DNA of 64,000 bases from Halalkalibacter oceani (GTDB lineage: Bacteria; Bacillota; Bacilli; Bacillales; Bacillaceae_D). Positions 1 to 9,262 of this stretch are shown here, in pieces. The position numbers were made by a program, and so were the translations under genes. Within the stretch, counting starts at the first letter, position 1, and each line of letters begins with the position of its first letter. The DNA lies in the NCBI RefSeq assembly GCF_040544555.1, contig NZ_JBEPKD010000001.1:372001-436000 (forward strand), read 5' to 3'. The notes under the pieces are model-generated. The model did not search any database, had not been told where the DNA came from, and was given only the letters and a program-made list of their open reading frames with translations.

Positions 1-427
1 ACTGCGATAATGATAATGCGGAAAAGCTGTACTGGAGAAGGGTTTGTACTACCAGAAAAAGCAGTGCACCTGGAATCGTCAATGAAAGAAAGACAGCTTG
101 TGATAGCAAAGAGAGCGCGAGTCCTCCAACGAGCCCGATTCCCACATACACGGTGATGACGATCGCAGCCTTCTTCATTCCTGTCCATTTTCGATAATAG
201 GAAAATCTATGATCGACCCAGGTTGAGAAAATGGCTCCGAAAATAAAAAACAGAAAGAAGGAAGAAGGGAAAAGAAACGCAAATAAAGTCATAAATGAAT
301 GGTACAATACCTCGGCAGCCCTTTCGTCCGGCGGTGTATAGCTTAACCATGACATCCCAGCACTAAATGCGACTGATGAAATAATGGCGGACATGATTTT
401 GATCAATAGCGCAAACCGGCTGTTCAT
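1..427 (-). CDS. Membrane protein of unknown function, 3' part cut by window edge
   Basis: An open frame runs from an ATG at 427 to the left edge without a stop, giving at least 142 residues. A strong GGAGGGGG ribosome binding site lies just upstream on the minus strand. The protein begins MNSRFALLIKIMSAIISS and has about four hydrophobic segments separated by short charged loops (one loop holds WVDHRFSYYRKWTGMKK), so it is probably an integral membrane protein. It follows the parC terminator and so starts a separate unit or relies on readthrough. I do not recognise the family. Confidence 0.6.
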   Translation of the reverse strand, partial: MNSRFALLIKIMSAIISSVAFSAGMSWLSYTPPDERAAEVLYHSFMTLFAFLFPSSFFLFFIFGAIFSTWVDHRFSYYRKWTGMKKAAIVITVYVGIGLVGGLALSLLSQAVFLSLTIPGALLFLVVQTLLQYSFSALSLSQ

Positions 428-456
428 CTCATTCCCCCTCCTTTTTCCGCTTTGAT

Positions 457-490
457 AAAACAGGCGCTCCACTTTAGATGGAAGCGCCTG
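457..490 (-). terminator. Rho-independent terminator of parEC
   Basis: Read on the minus strand, a stem CAGGCGCTTCCA/TGGAGCGCCTG with a 7-nt loop is followed by TTTTATC. It sits 20 nt past the parC stop codon. Confidence 0.8.
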
Positions 491-512
491 ACTGAGAATG
501 AAAAATGTCGGT

Positions 513-2951
513 TTACTCCGTTCCAGCCTGCACATGGCGCCATACGTCCACGACTTCTCCGTCCGTTGCCTGATCAATCACGAAGGAACCGTTGTTGTAG
601 CGGTCACTGTTACGGTAGTCTTTCGGCTGAATGTCCACCGTTGTTCCTTTGCTCGTGAGGACAGTGTAACGCTCATCTGACTGGACAACCCGACGGCACG
701 CAATAACGCGGTGCGGATTGGATTTTAACTCACGCAGCATCACGAGACCACGTTTCGCGCGTGAGGACTTGTCGAATTCCGTAATTGCCATTTTCTTCAC
801 GGCGCCACGGTGGGTGACGACGAGCAATTCCACTTTATCATCGAGAGTAAAGGTAGAGGCGTCGACAAGCTGGTCACCGTCTTTTAAATTAATCGCCTTT
901 ACCCCGGCGGCACGCTGACCGACAAGGTTCACTTCTTCTTCGCGGAACCATAGTCCGTAGCCAAACTTTGTTGCTAAAAAGAGTTCCTGGTGACCATCTG
1001 TTTTGTGAACGGCGACGACTTCATCGTTAGCCTTCAGCTTCAGAGCCATCAGCGGCTTAGAGAATCGCTGCGCCTGATAGAGCGAGAGCTGCGAGCGCTT
1101 CGCCATGCCGTCTTTCGTAATAAAGAGGAGCGATTGTTCTTCTGTAAACTGCTGGATCGGGATCGCCTCAATGATTTCATCGTCGCGCTCGATGCCGGAA
1201 ACAAGATTGGCGACATGCTGGGCGTTATCCTTCCATCGAATATCCGGCAGCTGATGAACCGGAACATAGAGATAGTTTCCAAGCTTCGTAAAGAGCAGCA
1301 GCGTATCCGTCGTGTTCATGTCATAGCGGCCAAGCAGATAGTCGCCTTCCTTCATACCCGGAGCTTCTCCACTAGATGCCGTATACGAACGGATGCTCGT
1401 CCGCTTTACATAGCCCTCCTTCGTCACGGTCACGACGACGTCCTCAGAGGCAATGAGCACTTCCATATTGATTTTAAGCTCCTCGACCTCTTCCTTAATG
1501 ACAGTGCGCCGTGAATCGGCGTATTTTTTCTTAATCGCCAGCAGGCTTTTTTTGATAACGGAAATCAGCTTCTTCTCGCTCGCCAAAATCGCTTCAAGCT
1601 CATGAATGCGACGTTCAAGCTCCGCCGCTTCTTCCTCGAGAGTCGTAATGTCTGTATTCGTCAACCGGTAAAGCTGCAAGGTGACGATCGCCTCGGCCTG
1701 CTCTTCCGTAAAAGCAAACTGTTCAATTAAATTATGTTTAGCATCCTTCTTGTCGGCTGAGGCCCGGATCGTGGCGATCACTTCATCAAGAATCGAAATC
1801 GCCTTAATCAGCCCGTGCACGATATGCTGGCGGTCCTGAGCTTTTTTCAAGTCATAATGAGCCCGTCTCGTAAACACGAGCTTTTGATGATCAATATAGG
1901 CTTGAATTAGTGCTTGCAGCCCCATCAGCTTCGGCGCTTTATTGTGAATCGCGACCATATTAAAGTTATAGGTCACTTGCAGATCGGTATTTTTATATAA
2001 ATAATGTAAAATCGCTTCGGCATCGGCTTCTTTCTTTAATTCGACAACGATACGCAAGCCGGTACGATCGGTCTCATCCCGAACCTCGGCAATCCCGTCG
2101 ACTTTTTTATCGAAACGAAGCTCGTCCATTTTCTTCACAAGGTTCGCTTTTACGACTTCAAATGGAATTTCTGTAATGACAATCTGTGAGCGCCCGCCCC
2201 GTACTTCCTCAACTTCCGTTTTCGCGCGGACGATCACCTTGCCTTTTCCTGTCTGGTACGCCTGGCGGATGCCGTCAATGCCCTGGACAATACCGCCGGT
2301 CGGAAAATCAGGCCCTTTTATCACCGTCAGCAAATCGTCAAGCGTCGTTGACGGCCGCTCCATCTGCATAATGACGCCATCGATGACCTCACCTAAATGA
2401 TGGGGCGGAATATCGGTCGCATAACCGGCAGAGATCCCTGTCGAGCCGTTGACGAGCAGGTTCGGAAACATCGCCGGAAGAACGACCGGCTCCTCTTCTG
2501 AGTCATCAAAGTTCGGAATGAATTCGACTGTATCACGGTCAATATCACGCAGCAGTTCAGAGGCGATCGCAGATAAACGCGCTTCCGTGTAACGCATCGC
2601 CGCCGGCGGATCACCGTCGACGGAGCCGTTATTTCCGTGCATGTCAACAAGCAGGTTGCGCACCTTCCAATCCTGACTCATCCGGATCATAGCTTCATAA
2701 ACCGAGGAATCGCCGTGCGGATGATAATTCCCGATCACGTTCCCGACGGTTTTGGCCGATTTACGGAAAGGCTTATCCGCCGTGTTTCCGTCCTTATGCA
2801 TCGCATATAAAATTCGGCGCTGCACCGGCTTAAGTCCGTCGCGTGCATCCGGCAGGGCTCGTTCCTGGATAATATATTTACTGTAGCGGCCAAAACGGTC
2901 GCCAATGACTTCTTCAAAAGGAAGATCTAAGTAACGCTCTGTTTGTGCCAA
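513..2951 (-). CDS. parC: DNA topoisomerase IV subunit A (ParC/GrlA)
   Basis: ParC forms the C2E2 topoisomerase IV with ParE and decatenates daughter chromosomes. The 812-residue product has the family length. The catalytic tyrosine is Tyr121 in AMRYTEARLS. The quinolone-resistance region reads HPHGDSSVYEA with Ser82 and Glu86 intact, matching the susceptible form of GrlA. The C-terminal third carries the repeated beta-pinwheel blades of the DNA-wrapping domain. The start is TTG at 2951, 2 nt after the parE stop; its GAGGAGGAG ribosome binding site lies in the last codons of parE, so translation is probably coupled. Confidence 0.96.
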   Translation of the reverse strand: MAQTERYLDLPFEEVIGDRFGRYSKYIIQERALPDARDGLKPVQRRILYAMHKDGNTADKPFRKSAKTVGNVIGNYHPHGDSSVYEAMIRMSQDWKVRNLLVDMHGNNGSVDGDPPAAMRYTEARLSAIASELLRDIDRDTVEFIPNFDDSEEEPVVLPAMFPNLLVNGSTGISAGYATDIPPHHLGEVIDGVIMQMERPSTTLDDLLTVIKGPDFPTGGIVQGIDGIRQAYQTGKGKVIVRAKTEVEEVRGGRSQIVITEIPFEVVKANLVKKMDELRFDKKVDGIAEVRDETDRTGLRIVVELKKEADAEAILHYLYKNTDLQVTYNFNMVAIHNKAPKLMGLQALIQAYIDHQKLVFTRRAHYDLKKAQDRQHIVHGLIKAISILDEVIATIRASADKKDAKHNLIEQFAFTEEQAEAIVTLQLYRLTNTDITTLEEEAAELERRIHELEAILASEKKLISVIKKSLLAIKKKYADSRRTVIKEEVEELKINMEVLIASEDVVVTVTKEGYVKRTSIRSYTASSGEAPGMKEGDYLLGRYDMNTTDTLLLFTKLGNYLYVPVHQLPDIRWKDNAQHVANLVSGIERDDEIIEAIPIQQFTEEQSLLFITKDGMAKRSQLSLYQAQRFSKPLMALKLKANDEVVAVHKTDGHQELFLATKFGYGLWFREEEVNLVGQRAAGVKAINLKDGDQLVDASTFTLDDKVELLVVTHRGAVKKMAITEFDKSSRAKRGLVMLRELKSNPHRVIACRRVVQSDERYTVLTSKGTTVDIQPKDYRNSDRYNNGSFVIDQATDGEVVDVWRHVQAGTE

Positions 2952-2953
2952 GC

Positions 2954-4924
2954 TTACTCCTCCTCAACTATCGCAAGATTTTCATTCTCTAATATATTCG
3001 ATTCCTCATCAAGACCGAAGGCGACATGGGATTCTATCCATTTCCGCCGTGGTTCAACTTTATCACCCATCAAAGTCGTGACACGCTTTTCTGCGCGCGC
3101 TGCGTCCTCAAGCTTGACGCGGATCAATGTACGCGTTTCCGGGTCCATCGTCGTTTCCCACAGCTGAACGGCATTCATTTCACCAAGCCCCTTGTAGCGC
3201 TGAAGCGTATAGCCGCGTCCGACCTGGTTTATCACCTTGGCCAGCTCTCGTTCATCCCAGGCGTACTCCACAACTTCCTTTTTGCCGGCGCCTTTGCTGA
3301 CCTTATAGAGCGGCGGCAGGGCGATGTAAATCTTCCCGGCCTCAAACAGCGGTCGCATATAGCGGTAAAAAAACGTCAGCAGCAGCACCTGAATATGCGC
3401 GCCGTCCGTGTCGGCATCGGTCATGATGACGATTTTATCATAGTTGACATCTTCCAGTGAAAAATCAGCGCCGACTCCAGCACCGATCGTATGAATGATC
3501 GTCCGGATTTCCTCGTTTTTCATAATATCATCAAGCTTCGCTTTTTCCGTGTTGATGACTTTTCCGCGCAATGGCAGAACGGCCTGGAATTTACGGTCGC
3601 GTCCCTGCTTGGCTGATCCGCCGGCGGAATCCCCTTCGACAAGATACAGCTCATTACGCTGCGGATTTTTCGATTGGGCCGGTGTCAGCTTTCCGCTTAA
3701 GAGCACGTCCTTGCGCTTGCTTTTTTTGCCGTTGCGTGCATCCTCACGCGCCCTGCGTGCTGCTTCGCGGGCCTGCGCCGCTTTAATCGCTTTCTTGATC
3801 AGCATCGTGCTAATTTCCGGATTTTCTTCAAAGAAATAAGAAAGCTTCTCAGAGACAAGACTGTCAACCGCCGAACGTGCTTCTGGCGTGCCGAGCTTGC
3901 CTTTTGTCTGGCCTTCAAACTGCAGCTTCGCTTCCGGGACCCTGACAGAGATTATCGCGGTAAAGCCTTCGCGGATATCGGAGCCGTCGAGATTTTTATC
4001 CTTTTCCTTTAACAGCTTTACCTTTCGCGCATATTCATTAAAGGCGCGCGTCATCCCAGCCTTGGCGCCGAGCTCATGCGTCCCGCCGTCCTTCGTCCGC
4101 ACATTGTTGACAAAGGAGAGAACATTCTCCGTATAGCCGTCATTGAACTGAAAGGCAATTTCGATCTCAATCTCGTTTTGCTCTCCGGAAAAAAAGACGA
4201 CCGGACTCAATGTTTCTTTTTCTTCATTTAAATATTCCACGAAGGCTTCAATGCCGTTTTCGAAATAAAAGGTTTCCTCTGACCGTTCCCCGCGCAGATC
4301 AATTAATTCGATTTTTAATCCCTTTAACAGGAAGGCTGCTTCCCGTAAGCGCTCGGTCAACGTCTCCTTATTGTAAGTCGTCGTCGTGAAGATCGTCGGA
4401 TCAGGCTTGAAATGAATCGTCGTCCCTGATTTTCGTGCTTTTCCTTTTTTCTCAAGAGAGGTAACCGCCTTGCCCCCGTTCTCAAAGCGTTGTGTATAGA
4501 CAAAGCCGTCGCGCTTAATCTCGACGACGAGCCACTCTGATAACGCATTGACGACCGAAGCGCCGACACCATGAAGCCCGCCGCTCGTCGCATAGCCGCC
4601 TTGGCCGAATTTCCCGCCGGCATGGAGCACGGTTAAAATCACTTCGGGAGTCGGCTTTCCTGACTTGTGCATCCCGGTCGGCATCCCGCGTCCTTCGTCA
4701 CTAACAGAAACACTATTATCTGGATGTATCGTCACATTTATGTATGATCCGTAGCCGGCTAGTGCCTCATCAACGGAATTGTCCACGATTTCATAAACAA
4801 GGTGGTGGAGGCCGCGGGCATCCGTACTGCCAATATACATACCCGGACGCTTTCTGACCGCTTCCAATCCCTCGAGTACCTGTATTGCATCATCGTTATA
4901 GTCGTTGTATTGTTTTTTAGCCAA
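2954..4924 (-). CDS. parE: DNA topoisomerase IV subunit B (ParE/GrlB)
   Basis: ParE is the ATPase subunit of topoisomerase IV. The N-terminal GHKL domain shows the motif VDNSVDEA near residue 45, and the TOPRIM domain shows YLVEGDSAGGSAKQGRDR, PLRGKVINTEKA and DADTDGAHI. I chose the TTG at 4924 because AAAGGAG ends 8 nt upstream and the protein then begins MAKKQYNDYNDDAIQVLEGL as in other Bacillus ParE proteins (656 aa). The longer frame to 4975 has no ribosome binding site and would overlap the promoter. It is the first gene of the parEC operon. Confidence 0.95.
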   Translation of the reverse strand: MAKKQYNDYNDDAIQVLEGLEAVRKRPGMYIGSTDARGLHHLVYEIVDNSVDEALAGYGSYINVTIHPDNSVSVSDEGRGMPTGMHKSGKPTPEVILTVLHAGGKFGQGGYATSGGLHGVGASVVNALSEWLVVEIKRDGFVYTQRFENGGKAVTSLEKKGKARKSGTTIHFKPDPTIFTTTTYNKETLTERLREAAFLLKGLKIELIDLRGERSEETFYFENGIEAFVEYLNEEKETLSPVVFFSGEQNEIEIEIAFQFNDGYTENVLSFVNNVRTKDGGTHELGAKAGMTRAFNEYARKVKLLKEKDKNLDGSDIREGFTAIISVRVPEAKLQFEGQTKGKLGTPEARSAVDSLVSEKLSYFFEENPEISTMLIKKAIKAAQAREAARRAREDARNGKKSKRKDVLLSGKLTPAQSKNPQRNELYLVEGDSAGGSAKQGRDRKFQAVLPLRGKVINTEKAKLDDIMKNEEIRTIIHTIGAGVGADFSLEDVNYDKIVIMTDADTDGAHIQVLLLTFFYRYMRPLFEAGKIYIALPPLYKVSKGAGKKEVVEYAWDERELAKVINQVGRGYTLQRYKGLGEMNAVQLWETTMDPETRTLIRVKLEDAARAEKRVTTLMGDKVEPRRKWIESHVAFGLDEESNILENENLAIVEEE

Positions 4925-4955
4925 TGCTGCTACTCCTTTCATCGTGCTACTGTTC

Positions 4956-4984
4956 ATTGTAGCACAACAGAACAAACGTTTCTA
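4956..4984 (-). promoter_or_regulatory. parEC promoter with LexA-like box
   Basis: On the minus strand TAGAAA and TACAAT are 17 nt apart. The sequence AAACGTTTGTTC at 4970-4981 overlaps the -35 element and resembles the Bacillus LexA (DinR) box CGAAC-N4-GTTCG, matching the two half sites with one substitution in the first. parEC is, as I recall, a LexA target in B. subtilis; control here is inferred. Confidence 0.5.
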
Positions 4985-4999
4985 TTTGTCATTCGTTCT

Positions 5000-5226
5000 A
5001 CCTTGCTTTTACTATTGTAGCGATTATTTCAATATTCGCAACCGCCAATCGCACGTTCCACTTAAAAAAACCGCGTAGCGGCTTTTCTTGGAAGCGGCAT
5101 GCAGAGCCGTTACATCGGTAGAGGTTGGCTGCAAACAGGGGTCTTTCAGCCATTTGGGTCACATGCCAAGCCGATGCTCTTCCTCGAACCAGTCCGAAAA
5201 TGTAATCCTTTCTCAGCTTAAAAAAA
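5000..5226. other. Intergenic region with no convincing gene
   Basis: This 345-nt gap between parE and the CoA-binding gene holds the parEC promoter, a copy of a small dispersed repeat (5168-5233) and the terminator of the neighbouring gene. A 93-codon frame exists on the minus strand but overlaps the terminator and has no ribosome binding site, so I do not call it. Confidence 0.5.
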
Positions 5227-5233
5227 CTCTCGA
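5168..5233 (+). repeat. Dispersed intergenic repeat, copy A
   Basis: A stretch starting AAGCCGATGCTCTTCCTCGA is matched by 46054-46119, starting AAGCCGACGCCCTTCCTCGA. The first 33 nt agree at about 28 positions and both copies continue into a pyrimidine-rich stretch and a run of seven or more A. No coding potential is shared. Confidence 0.5.
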
Positions 5234-5260
5234 AAAGATCAGAAACAGATCTTTCGAGAG
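5220..5260 (-). terminator. Terminator of the CoA-binding protein gene
   Basis: CTCTCGAAAAGATC and GATCTTTCGAGAG pair around a 7-nt loop; on the minus strand the stem is followed by seven T. It lies 10 nt past the stop of the upstream minus-strand gene. Confidence 0.9.
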
Positions 5261-5269
5261 CATTTTCGG

Positions 5270-5683
5270 TTATTTCCACTTCGCATGCTCAACCTTAATA
5301 CAGCGATTCATGACACTGATAATACCATGCTCCTGAAGAATGTCAAAGGCTTCCTCGCTCTCAAGCCCAAGCTGCGCCCAAAACACCTTCGCTCCGACCT
5401 CGGCCGTTTCCCTGGCCACCTCAGGCAAATATTCACTGCGCCGGAACACATTCACAATGTCAATCTCCCCGTCGATGTCTTTCAGGGACGCGACGGCCTT
5501 GACCCCTAATATTTCATCCGCTGTCGGGTTAACCGGAATAATCTCATAGCCCGCTTTTTGCATCGCTTCTGACACCATATAGGAAGTCCGCTCCGGCTTA
5601 TCGGATAAGCCGACAACCGCAATTCGTTTGTTTGTCGCCAAAATCTCTTTAATTTCCTGATCACTTGGATTTTGAATGCTCAT
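5270..5683 (-). CDS. CoA-binding domain protein, YccU family
   Basis: This 137-residue protein is a single Rossmann-type CoA-binding domain like that of succinyl-CoA synthetase alpha. It shows the nucleotide loop RIAVVGLSDKPERTSY near residue 20, VNPTADEILG, and a C-terminal IISVMNRCIKVEHAKW motif. The function of the family is not settled. I chose the ATG at 5683 because GAAGGAG lies 8 nt upstream and the length then equals the family norm; an upstream in-frame start at 5737 has no ribosome binding site. It has its own terminator and is probably monocistronic. Confidence 0.88.
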   Translation of the reverse strand: MSIQNPSDQEIKEILATNKRIAVVGLSDKPERTSYMVSEAMQKAGYEIIPVNPTADEILGVKAVASLKDIDGEIDIVNVFRRSEYLPEVARETAEVGAKVFWAQLGLESEEAFDILQEHGIISVMNRCIKVEHAKWK

Positions 5684-5773
5684 CTTTCCAGCTCCTTCGT
5701 CATCTTCTTCTATCCTACACTGTTCTCCATCAACCACTTACATTCCTGCTGCTGACGGAGGAAAATCATGCTT

Positions 5774-7303
5774 TTATTTAATATATCCCTTTTCCTGTAA
5801 AAAATCACGCGCGACAGCTTCCGGGTCAGCATCCTCATAGTCGACTGCATAATTCAACTGCCGGATCTCCTCCTCCGTCACCGCTCCAGCCAGACGTTCA
5901 AGCGGAGCTTCTATTTCCGGATAGCGCAACAGCGTATCCTCGCGCACAAGCGCCCCTCCCTGATAAGGAGGAAACAGCTGGCGGTCATCCTCCAGCACAT
6001 GCAATTCATATTCAACGAGCTCCGGATCGGTCGAATAGGCATCAATCAGCTGCACCTCCCCGGAAACGAGTGCTCTGGCGCGCAAGGCGGCATCCATCGT
6101 CTGAACATCGGCAAATTCAAAGCCGTACACCTCGGAAAAACCAGCGTAGCCGTCCTGTCGATCAATGAATTCAAAGGTAAAGCCGGCGACGAGCTGATCG
6201 CGATACGGCTCAAGCTCTGAAATCGTCTGCACACCAGTTTCTTCAGCAAATTCCTTCGTTACAGCGATCGCATATGTATTCTGATAAGCCATCGGCTCAA
6301 GAAAGACGAGTCCGTCCGCCTCATACATCTCATCGCGCGCTTCCTCGTAGGCGGTGCGGGGATCATAGCTGAACTCCGTCTTTTGCAGAATGCCGCTTAA
6401 AATCGTGCCGGAGAATTCAAGATAAAGATCAATGTCCCCCACTTTCAACGCGTTAAAGACGATATCCGTGCCGCCAAGCCCCGACTGAACATCGACGGTC
6501 AAGTCCGTTTCTTCTTCAATTAACAGCTTGTACATATTCGCGACGATCGCCGGCTCCGCCTGAAGCTTTCCGCCGATCACAATATCCGTTCCACTCTCCT
6601 CGGTAAACAACAGCGGAACGACGATCAATGCCACAGCACATGTAATCAGGCCAATGATCGGTTTGTACGAGGCGCCTTTCGTCCGCTTTTCCGTCACACG
6701 CAGCACAAGATCAAACCCTAAAGCGAGCAGCGCCGCCGGTATCGCACCGAGCAGAATGTATTCATTGTTCGCCCGCTGGATGCCGATCATAATCAAATCA
6801 CCAAGGCCGCCGGCTCCGATTAACGCCGCAAGCGTCGCCGTACCGACAATGAGCACCATTGATGTCCGGATGCCGGCCATTACTGTCGGCATCGCCAGCG
6901 GCAGCTCGACCTTGAGCAATCGATGGCGCCAATTCATCCCCATTCCTGTCGCCGCTTCGCGAATCGCCGGGTCGACTTCATTAATGCCGGTATACGTGTT
7001 GCGGAGAATCGGCAGCAACGCATAGATCGTCAGGGCGATAATCGCCGGCGTCGGTCCGATTCCGACGAGCAGAATCATAAAGCCGAGGAGCGCCAGGCTT
7101 GGAATCGTCTGCAGGACGGCCGCCACGCCGATAACCCACTCCGCATAACGCGGATAACGGGAGAGGACAATTCCTAAGGGGACGGCAATGAAAACAGCGC
7201 ATAAGAGGGAAAGTAACGATAATTGCATATGCTGCCATAAGGATGACCATAGCAACTCCTGCCGCATAACAAACAAGTCCTGTAACCGCTGGATCGCTTC
7301 CAT
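5774..7303 (-). CDS. Osmoprotectant-type ABC transporter, permease fused to substrate-binding protein
   Basis: Residues 1 to about 215 form an OpuCB/ProW-like permease with several membrane spans and the EAA-type loop AAVLGMGMNWRHRLLKVELPL-like segment near residue 140. Residues 225-509 form an OpuAC-type binding domain that follows one more membrane anchor and is therefore tethered outside the cell. Fusions of this kind import glycine betaine, choline, carnitine or, in the EgtU branch, ergothioneine. The ATG at 7303 overlaps the stop of the ATPase gene by one base (TGATG), so the two are coupled. Substrate cannot be told from sequence reading. Confidence 0.88.
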   Translation of the reverse strand: MEAIQRLQDLFVMRQELLWSSLWQHMQLSLLSLLCAVFIAVPLGIVLSRYPRYAEWVIGVAAVLQTIPSLALLGFMILLVGIGPTPAIIALTIYALLPILRNTYTGINEVDPAIREAATGMGMNWRHRLLKVELPLAMPTVMAGIRTSMVLIVGTATLAALIGAGGLGDLIMIGIQRANNEYILLGAIPAALLALGFDLVLRVTEKRTKGASYKPIIGLITCAVALIVVPLLFTEESGTDIVIGGKLQAEPAIVANMYKLLIEEETDLTVDVQSGLGGTDIVFNALKVGDIDLYLEFSGTILSGILQKTEFSYDPRTAYEEARDEMYEADGLVFLEPMAYQNTYAIAVTKEFAEETGVQTISELEPYRDQLVAGFTFEFIDRQDGYAGFSEVYGFEFADVQTMDAALRARALVSGEVQLIDAYSTDPELVEYELHVLEDDRQLFPPYQGGALVREDTLLRYPEIEAPLERLAGAVTEEEIRQLNYAVDYEDADPEAVARDFLQEKGYIK

Positions 7304-8232
7304 CAGGCACCTCCTTTGGCGAGATGGTAGGCAAAGTCTTTATATGTAATTCGACCGACCACGTCCGCCCCTTCTATGACATACAGCTCCGGTTCACCGG
7401 CCAGACGTTCATACACTTCATGCAGCGGCGCATCAATTGAAATTGTGCTTAAGTCTTTTGCGATCCTCTCCTCCAGAGGAGTCATCAGCTGACGCAGCGT
7501 CACCGGTGCTTGGCGGTTGCCGATAAATTCTGCGACGAAGTCATTTGCCGGCTCCTTCTGCAGCTGGGCCGGCGTGCCGATCTGCACCACGTTGCCATCC
7601 TTCATAATACAGAGGCGATCCCCGAGCTTCAGCGCTTCCTCCATGTCGTGTGTCACGAACAATATCGTTTTTCGAATTGACTGTTGGAGCCGCTTAATGT
7701 CATCCTGCAGCTGCTCACGGCTGATTGGATCCAACGCGCTAAACGGCTCGTCCATCAGCAATATATCCGGATCAGCCGCCAGCGCTCTGGCGACGCCGAC
7801 GCGCTGCTGCTGGCCGCCGGACAATTCCCGCGGATAGCGGTGACGAAATTGAGCCGGAGCAAGTCCGATCAGCGTCAGCAACTGATCGATTCGTTCGTCA
7901 ATCGCCCGCTTCGACCATTTTTTCAGCTCAGGCACAACAGCAATGTTTTCGGCAACGGTCATCGTTGGAAATAAGGCAATTTGCTGCAGCACATACCCGA
8001 TGTTCCAGCGCAGGTGATCGATGTTCACGTCGGCGATGTTTTTCTGCTGAATCGAGACACTCCCTTCACTTGGCTCGATTAAGCGGTTCACCATTTTCAT
8101 TGTCGTCGTTTTTCCGCAGCCTGAAGGGCCGATCAAGACAAAGCATTCCCCCGCCTCAATCGTCATATTGAGCTGCTTCACCGCGACGGTTCCATCCGGA
8201 TAGGCCTTTGTTACATTTTTAAATGTGATCAT
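7303..8232 (-). CDS. Osmoprotectant-type ABC transporter, ATP-binding protein
   Basis: This is the ATPase partner of the fused permease/binding protein. It has Walker A GPSGCGKTTTMKM, signature LSGGQQQRVGVARA, Walker B ILLMDEPFSALD and the H-loop FVTHDMEEAL, followed from about residue 235 by a short C-terminal CBS-like region (LYVIEGADVVGRITYKDF). The start at 8232 (MITFKNVTKAYPDG) matches the family; GGGAG lies 13 nt upstream, a rather long spacing, so an ATG at 8262 remains possible. Only a single, short CBS-like segment is visible, against two CBS domains in OpuCA. Confidence 0.88.
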   Translation of the reverse strand: MITFKNVTKAYPDGTVAVKQLNMTIEAGECFVLIGPSGCGKTTTMKMVNRLIEPSEGSVSIQQKNIADVNIDHLRWNIGYVLQQIALFPTMTVAENIAVVPELKKWSKRAIDERIDQLLTLIGLAPAQFRHRYPRELSGGQQQRVGVARALAADPDILLMDEPFSALDPISREQLQDDIKRLQQSIRKTILFVTHDMEEALKLGDRLCIMKDGNVVQIGTPAQLQKEPANDFVAEFIGNRQAPVTLRQLMTPLEERIAKDLSTISIDAPLHEVYERLAGEPELYVIEGADVVGRITYKDFAYHLAKGGA

Positions 8233-8394
8233 AAAATGACGTACACTCCCTTTACCTAACATCCTACGTTTTATACCCTTTTTCCTGAATCGTAAGCCTG
8301 TGAATCATTCCCATTTGTTTGCCGACTTTCCGTTATGATTGACGAAAAAACAAAAAACAAACGGAATAATATGGGATTGTACCATTATTTACGC

Positions 8395-8400
8395 TATAAT
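8395..8400 (+). promoter_or_regulatory. Candidate -10 element of the DUF2294 gene
   Basis: TATAAT lies 59 nt before the chosen TTG start. No good -35 is present at 17 nt. Its position argues against the upstream in-frame ATG at 8339, which would precede the promoter. Confidence 0.4.
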
Positions 8401-8458
8401 AGAATACAAGAAAAGGAATGAGGATAAAAAAAGCCGCATTCTAAAAAGGAATGATCAC

Positions 8459-9151
8459 TTGGAGACAAAGAAAAAGCAGGTTGAAATCGCAAGCAGAATC
8501 GGGAAGGTGCTGCGCGATCACTTTGGGAAAGGACCAGAAGGCGTATTCGTCAGTATCTCCGAGCCGTTTGTGACGATTTTTCTCCGACGCTTCATCGCCC
8601 CGATGGAACAAGTGTTGCTTGAGCAAAACGATCTTCTGACGATCCAACAGACGAGAGACAAAATGATGGACCGCCTCCTTCCCGAGATCGCTGCGATTAT
8701 TGAAGAAAGCACGGGAGTCGTCGTTGATGAGCTTTACTATGATTGGACGCTGGAGCAATACTCGGGTCTGCTCTGCGGGATTTCGCATCAAGATGCTGAT
8801 AGGAGCGTTTATACATATCCGAATAGCGAACTCGTCAATGAGGAAGTAGGACATATTACGAAAAAGGCGGAAAAGCTCCCCGATCAAGTGGCTTCCTATT
8901 TACTCAATCCGCGCACGCTTGTCATCATCCGCCACGGCATTCTCGTCGAGATCGAGAAGGAGCTGATTGAGCTCGGGTTTGAGGAGCAGCTCACCTTGGC
9001 GAAGCGCAGGCTGGAAAAAGCGTTGCTGACAAAAAGCAAGGAGCAGTTTGAGATTTATCTGGAGGCCCAGGTGGAAGACATTTTTGTCAACTGGGATTTT
9101 CACGCCGATAAAAGCATTATCGTCTTCATTTTAACTCCTAACAAGCTATAA
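8459..9151 (+). CDS. Double DUF2294 (YbcI-like) protein
   Basis: The product (230 aa from a TTG start) contains two consecutive DUF2294 units, about residues 5-112 (EIASRIGKVLRDHFGKGPEG, then the paired segment VVDELYYDWT) and 120-228 (LVIIRHGILVEIEKELIELG, then VEDIFVNWDF). The family is of unknown function. I chose TTG at 8459 because AAAAGGA ends 8 nt upstream; the longer frame from 8339 adds 40 residues that look non-coding. A strong terminator follows. Confidence 0.75.
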   Translation: METKKKQVEIASRIGKVLRDHFGKGPEGVFVSISEPFVTIFLRRFIAPMEQVLLEQNDLLTIQQTRDKMMDRLLPEIAAIIEESTGVVVDELYYDWTLEQYSGLLCGISHQDADRSVYTYPNSELVNEEVGHITKKAEKLPDQVASYLLNPRTLVIIRHGILVEIEKELIELGFEEQLTLAKRRLEKALLTKSKEQFEIYLEAQVEDIFVNWDFHADKSIIVFILTPNKL

Positions 9152-9186
9152 TGGCGGCAATGAGCTAGAAACAAAGCTAGTCATAA

Positions 9187-9228
9187 GCCAAAAAGAAGGT
9201 ACTAGGCGACCTTCTTTTTGGCTTTTTT
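9187..9228 (+). terminator. Terminator of the DUF2294 gene
   Basis: GCCAAAAAGAAGGT and ACCTTCTTTTTGGC form a perfect 14-bp stem with an 8-nt loop followed by six T. Confidence 0.93.
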
Positions 9229-9262
9229 TATTTTCCCAACTGGCACTTATGGAGGTTATACG

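Noticed and set aside
4998..5279. A 93-codon frame on the minus strand between parE and the CoA-binding gene
   Set aside because: It runs through the terminator hairpin of the neighbouring gene, has no ribosome binding site and overlaps a non-coding repeat.
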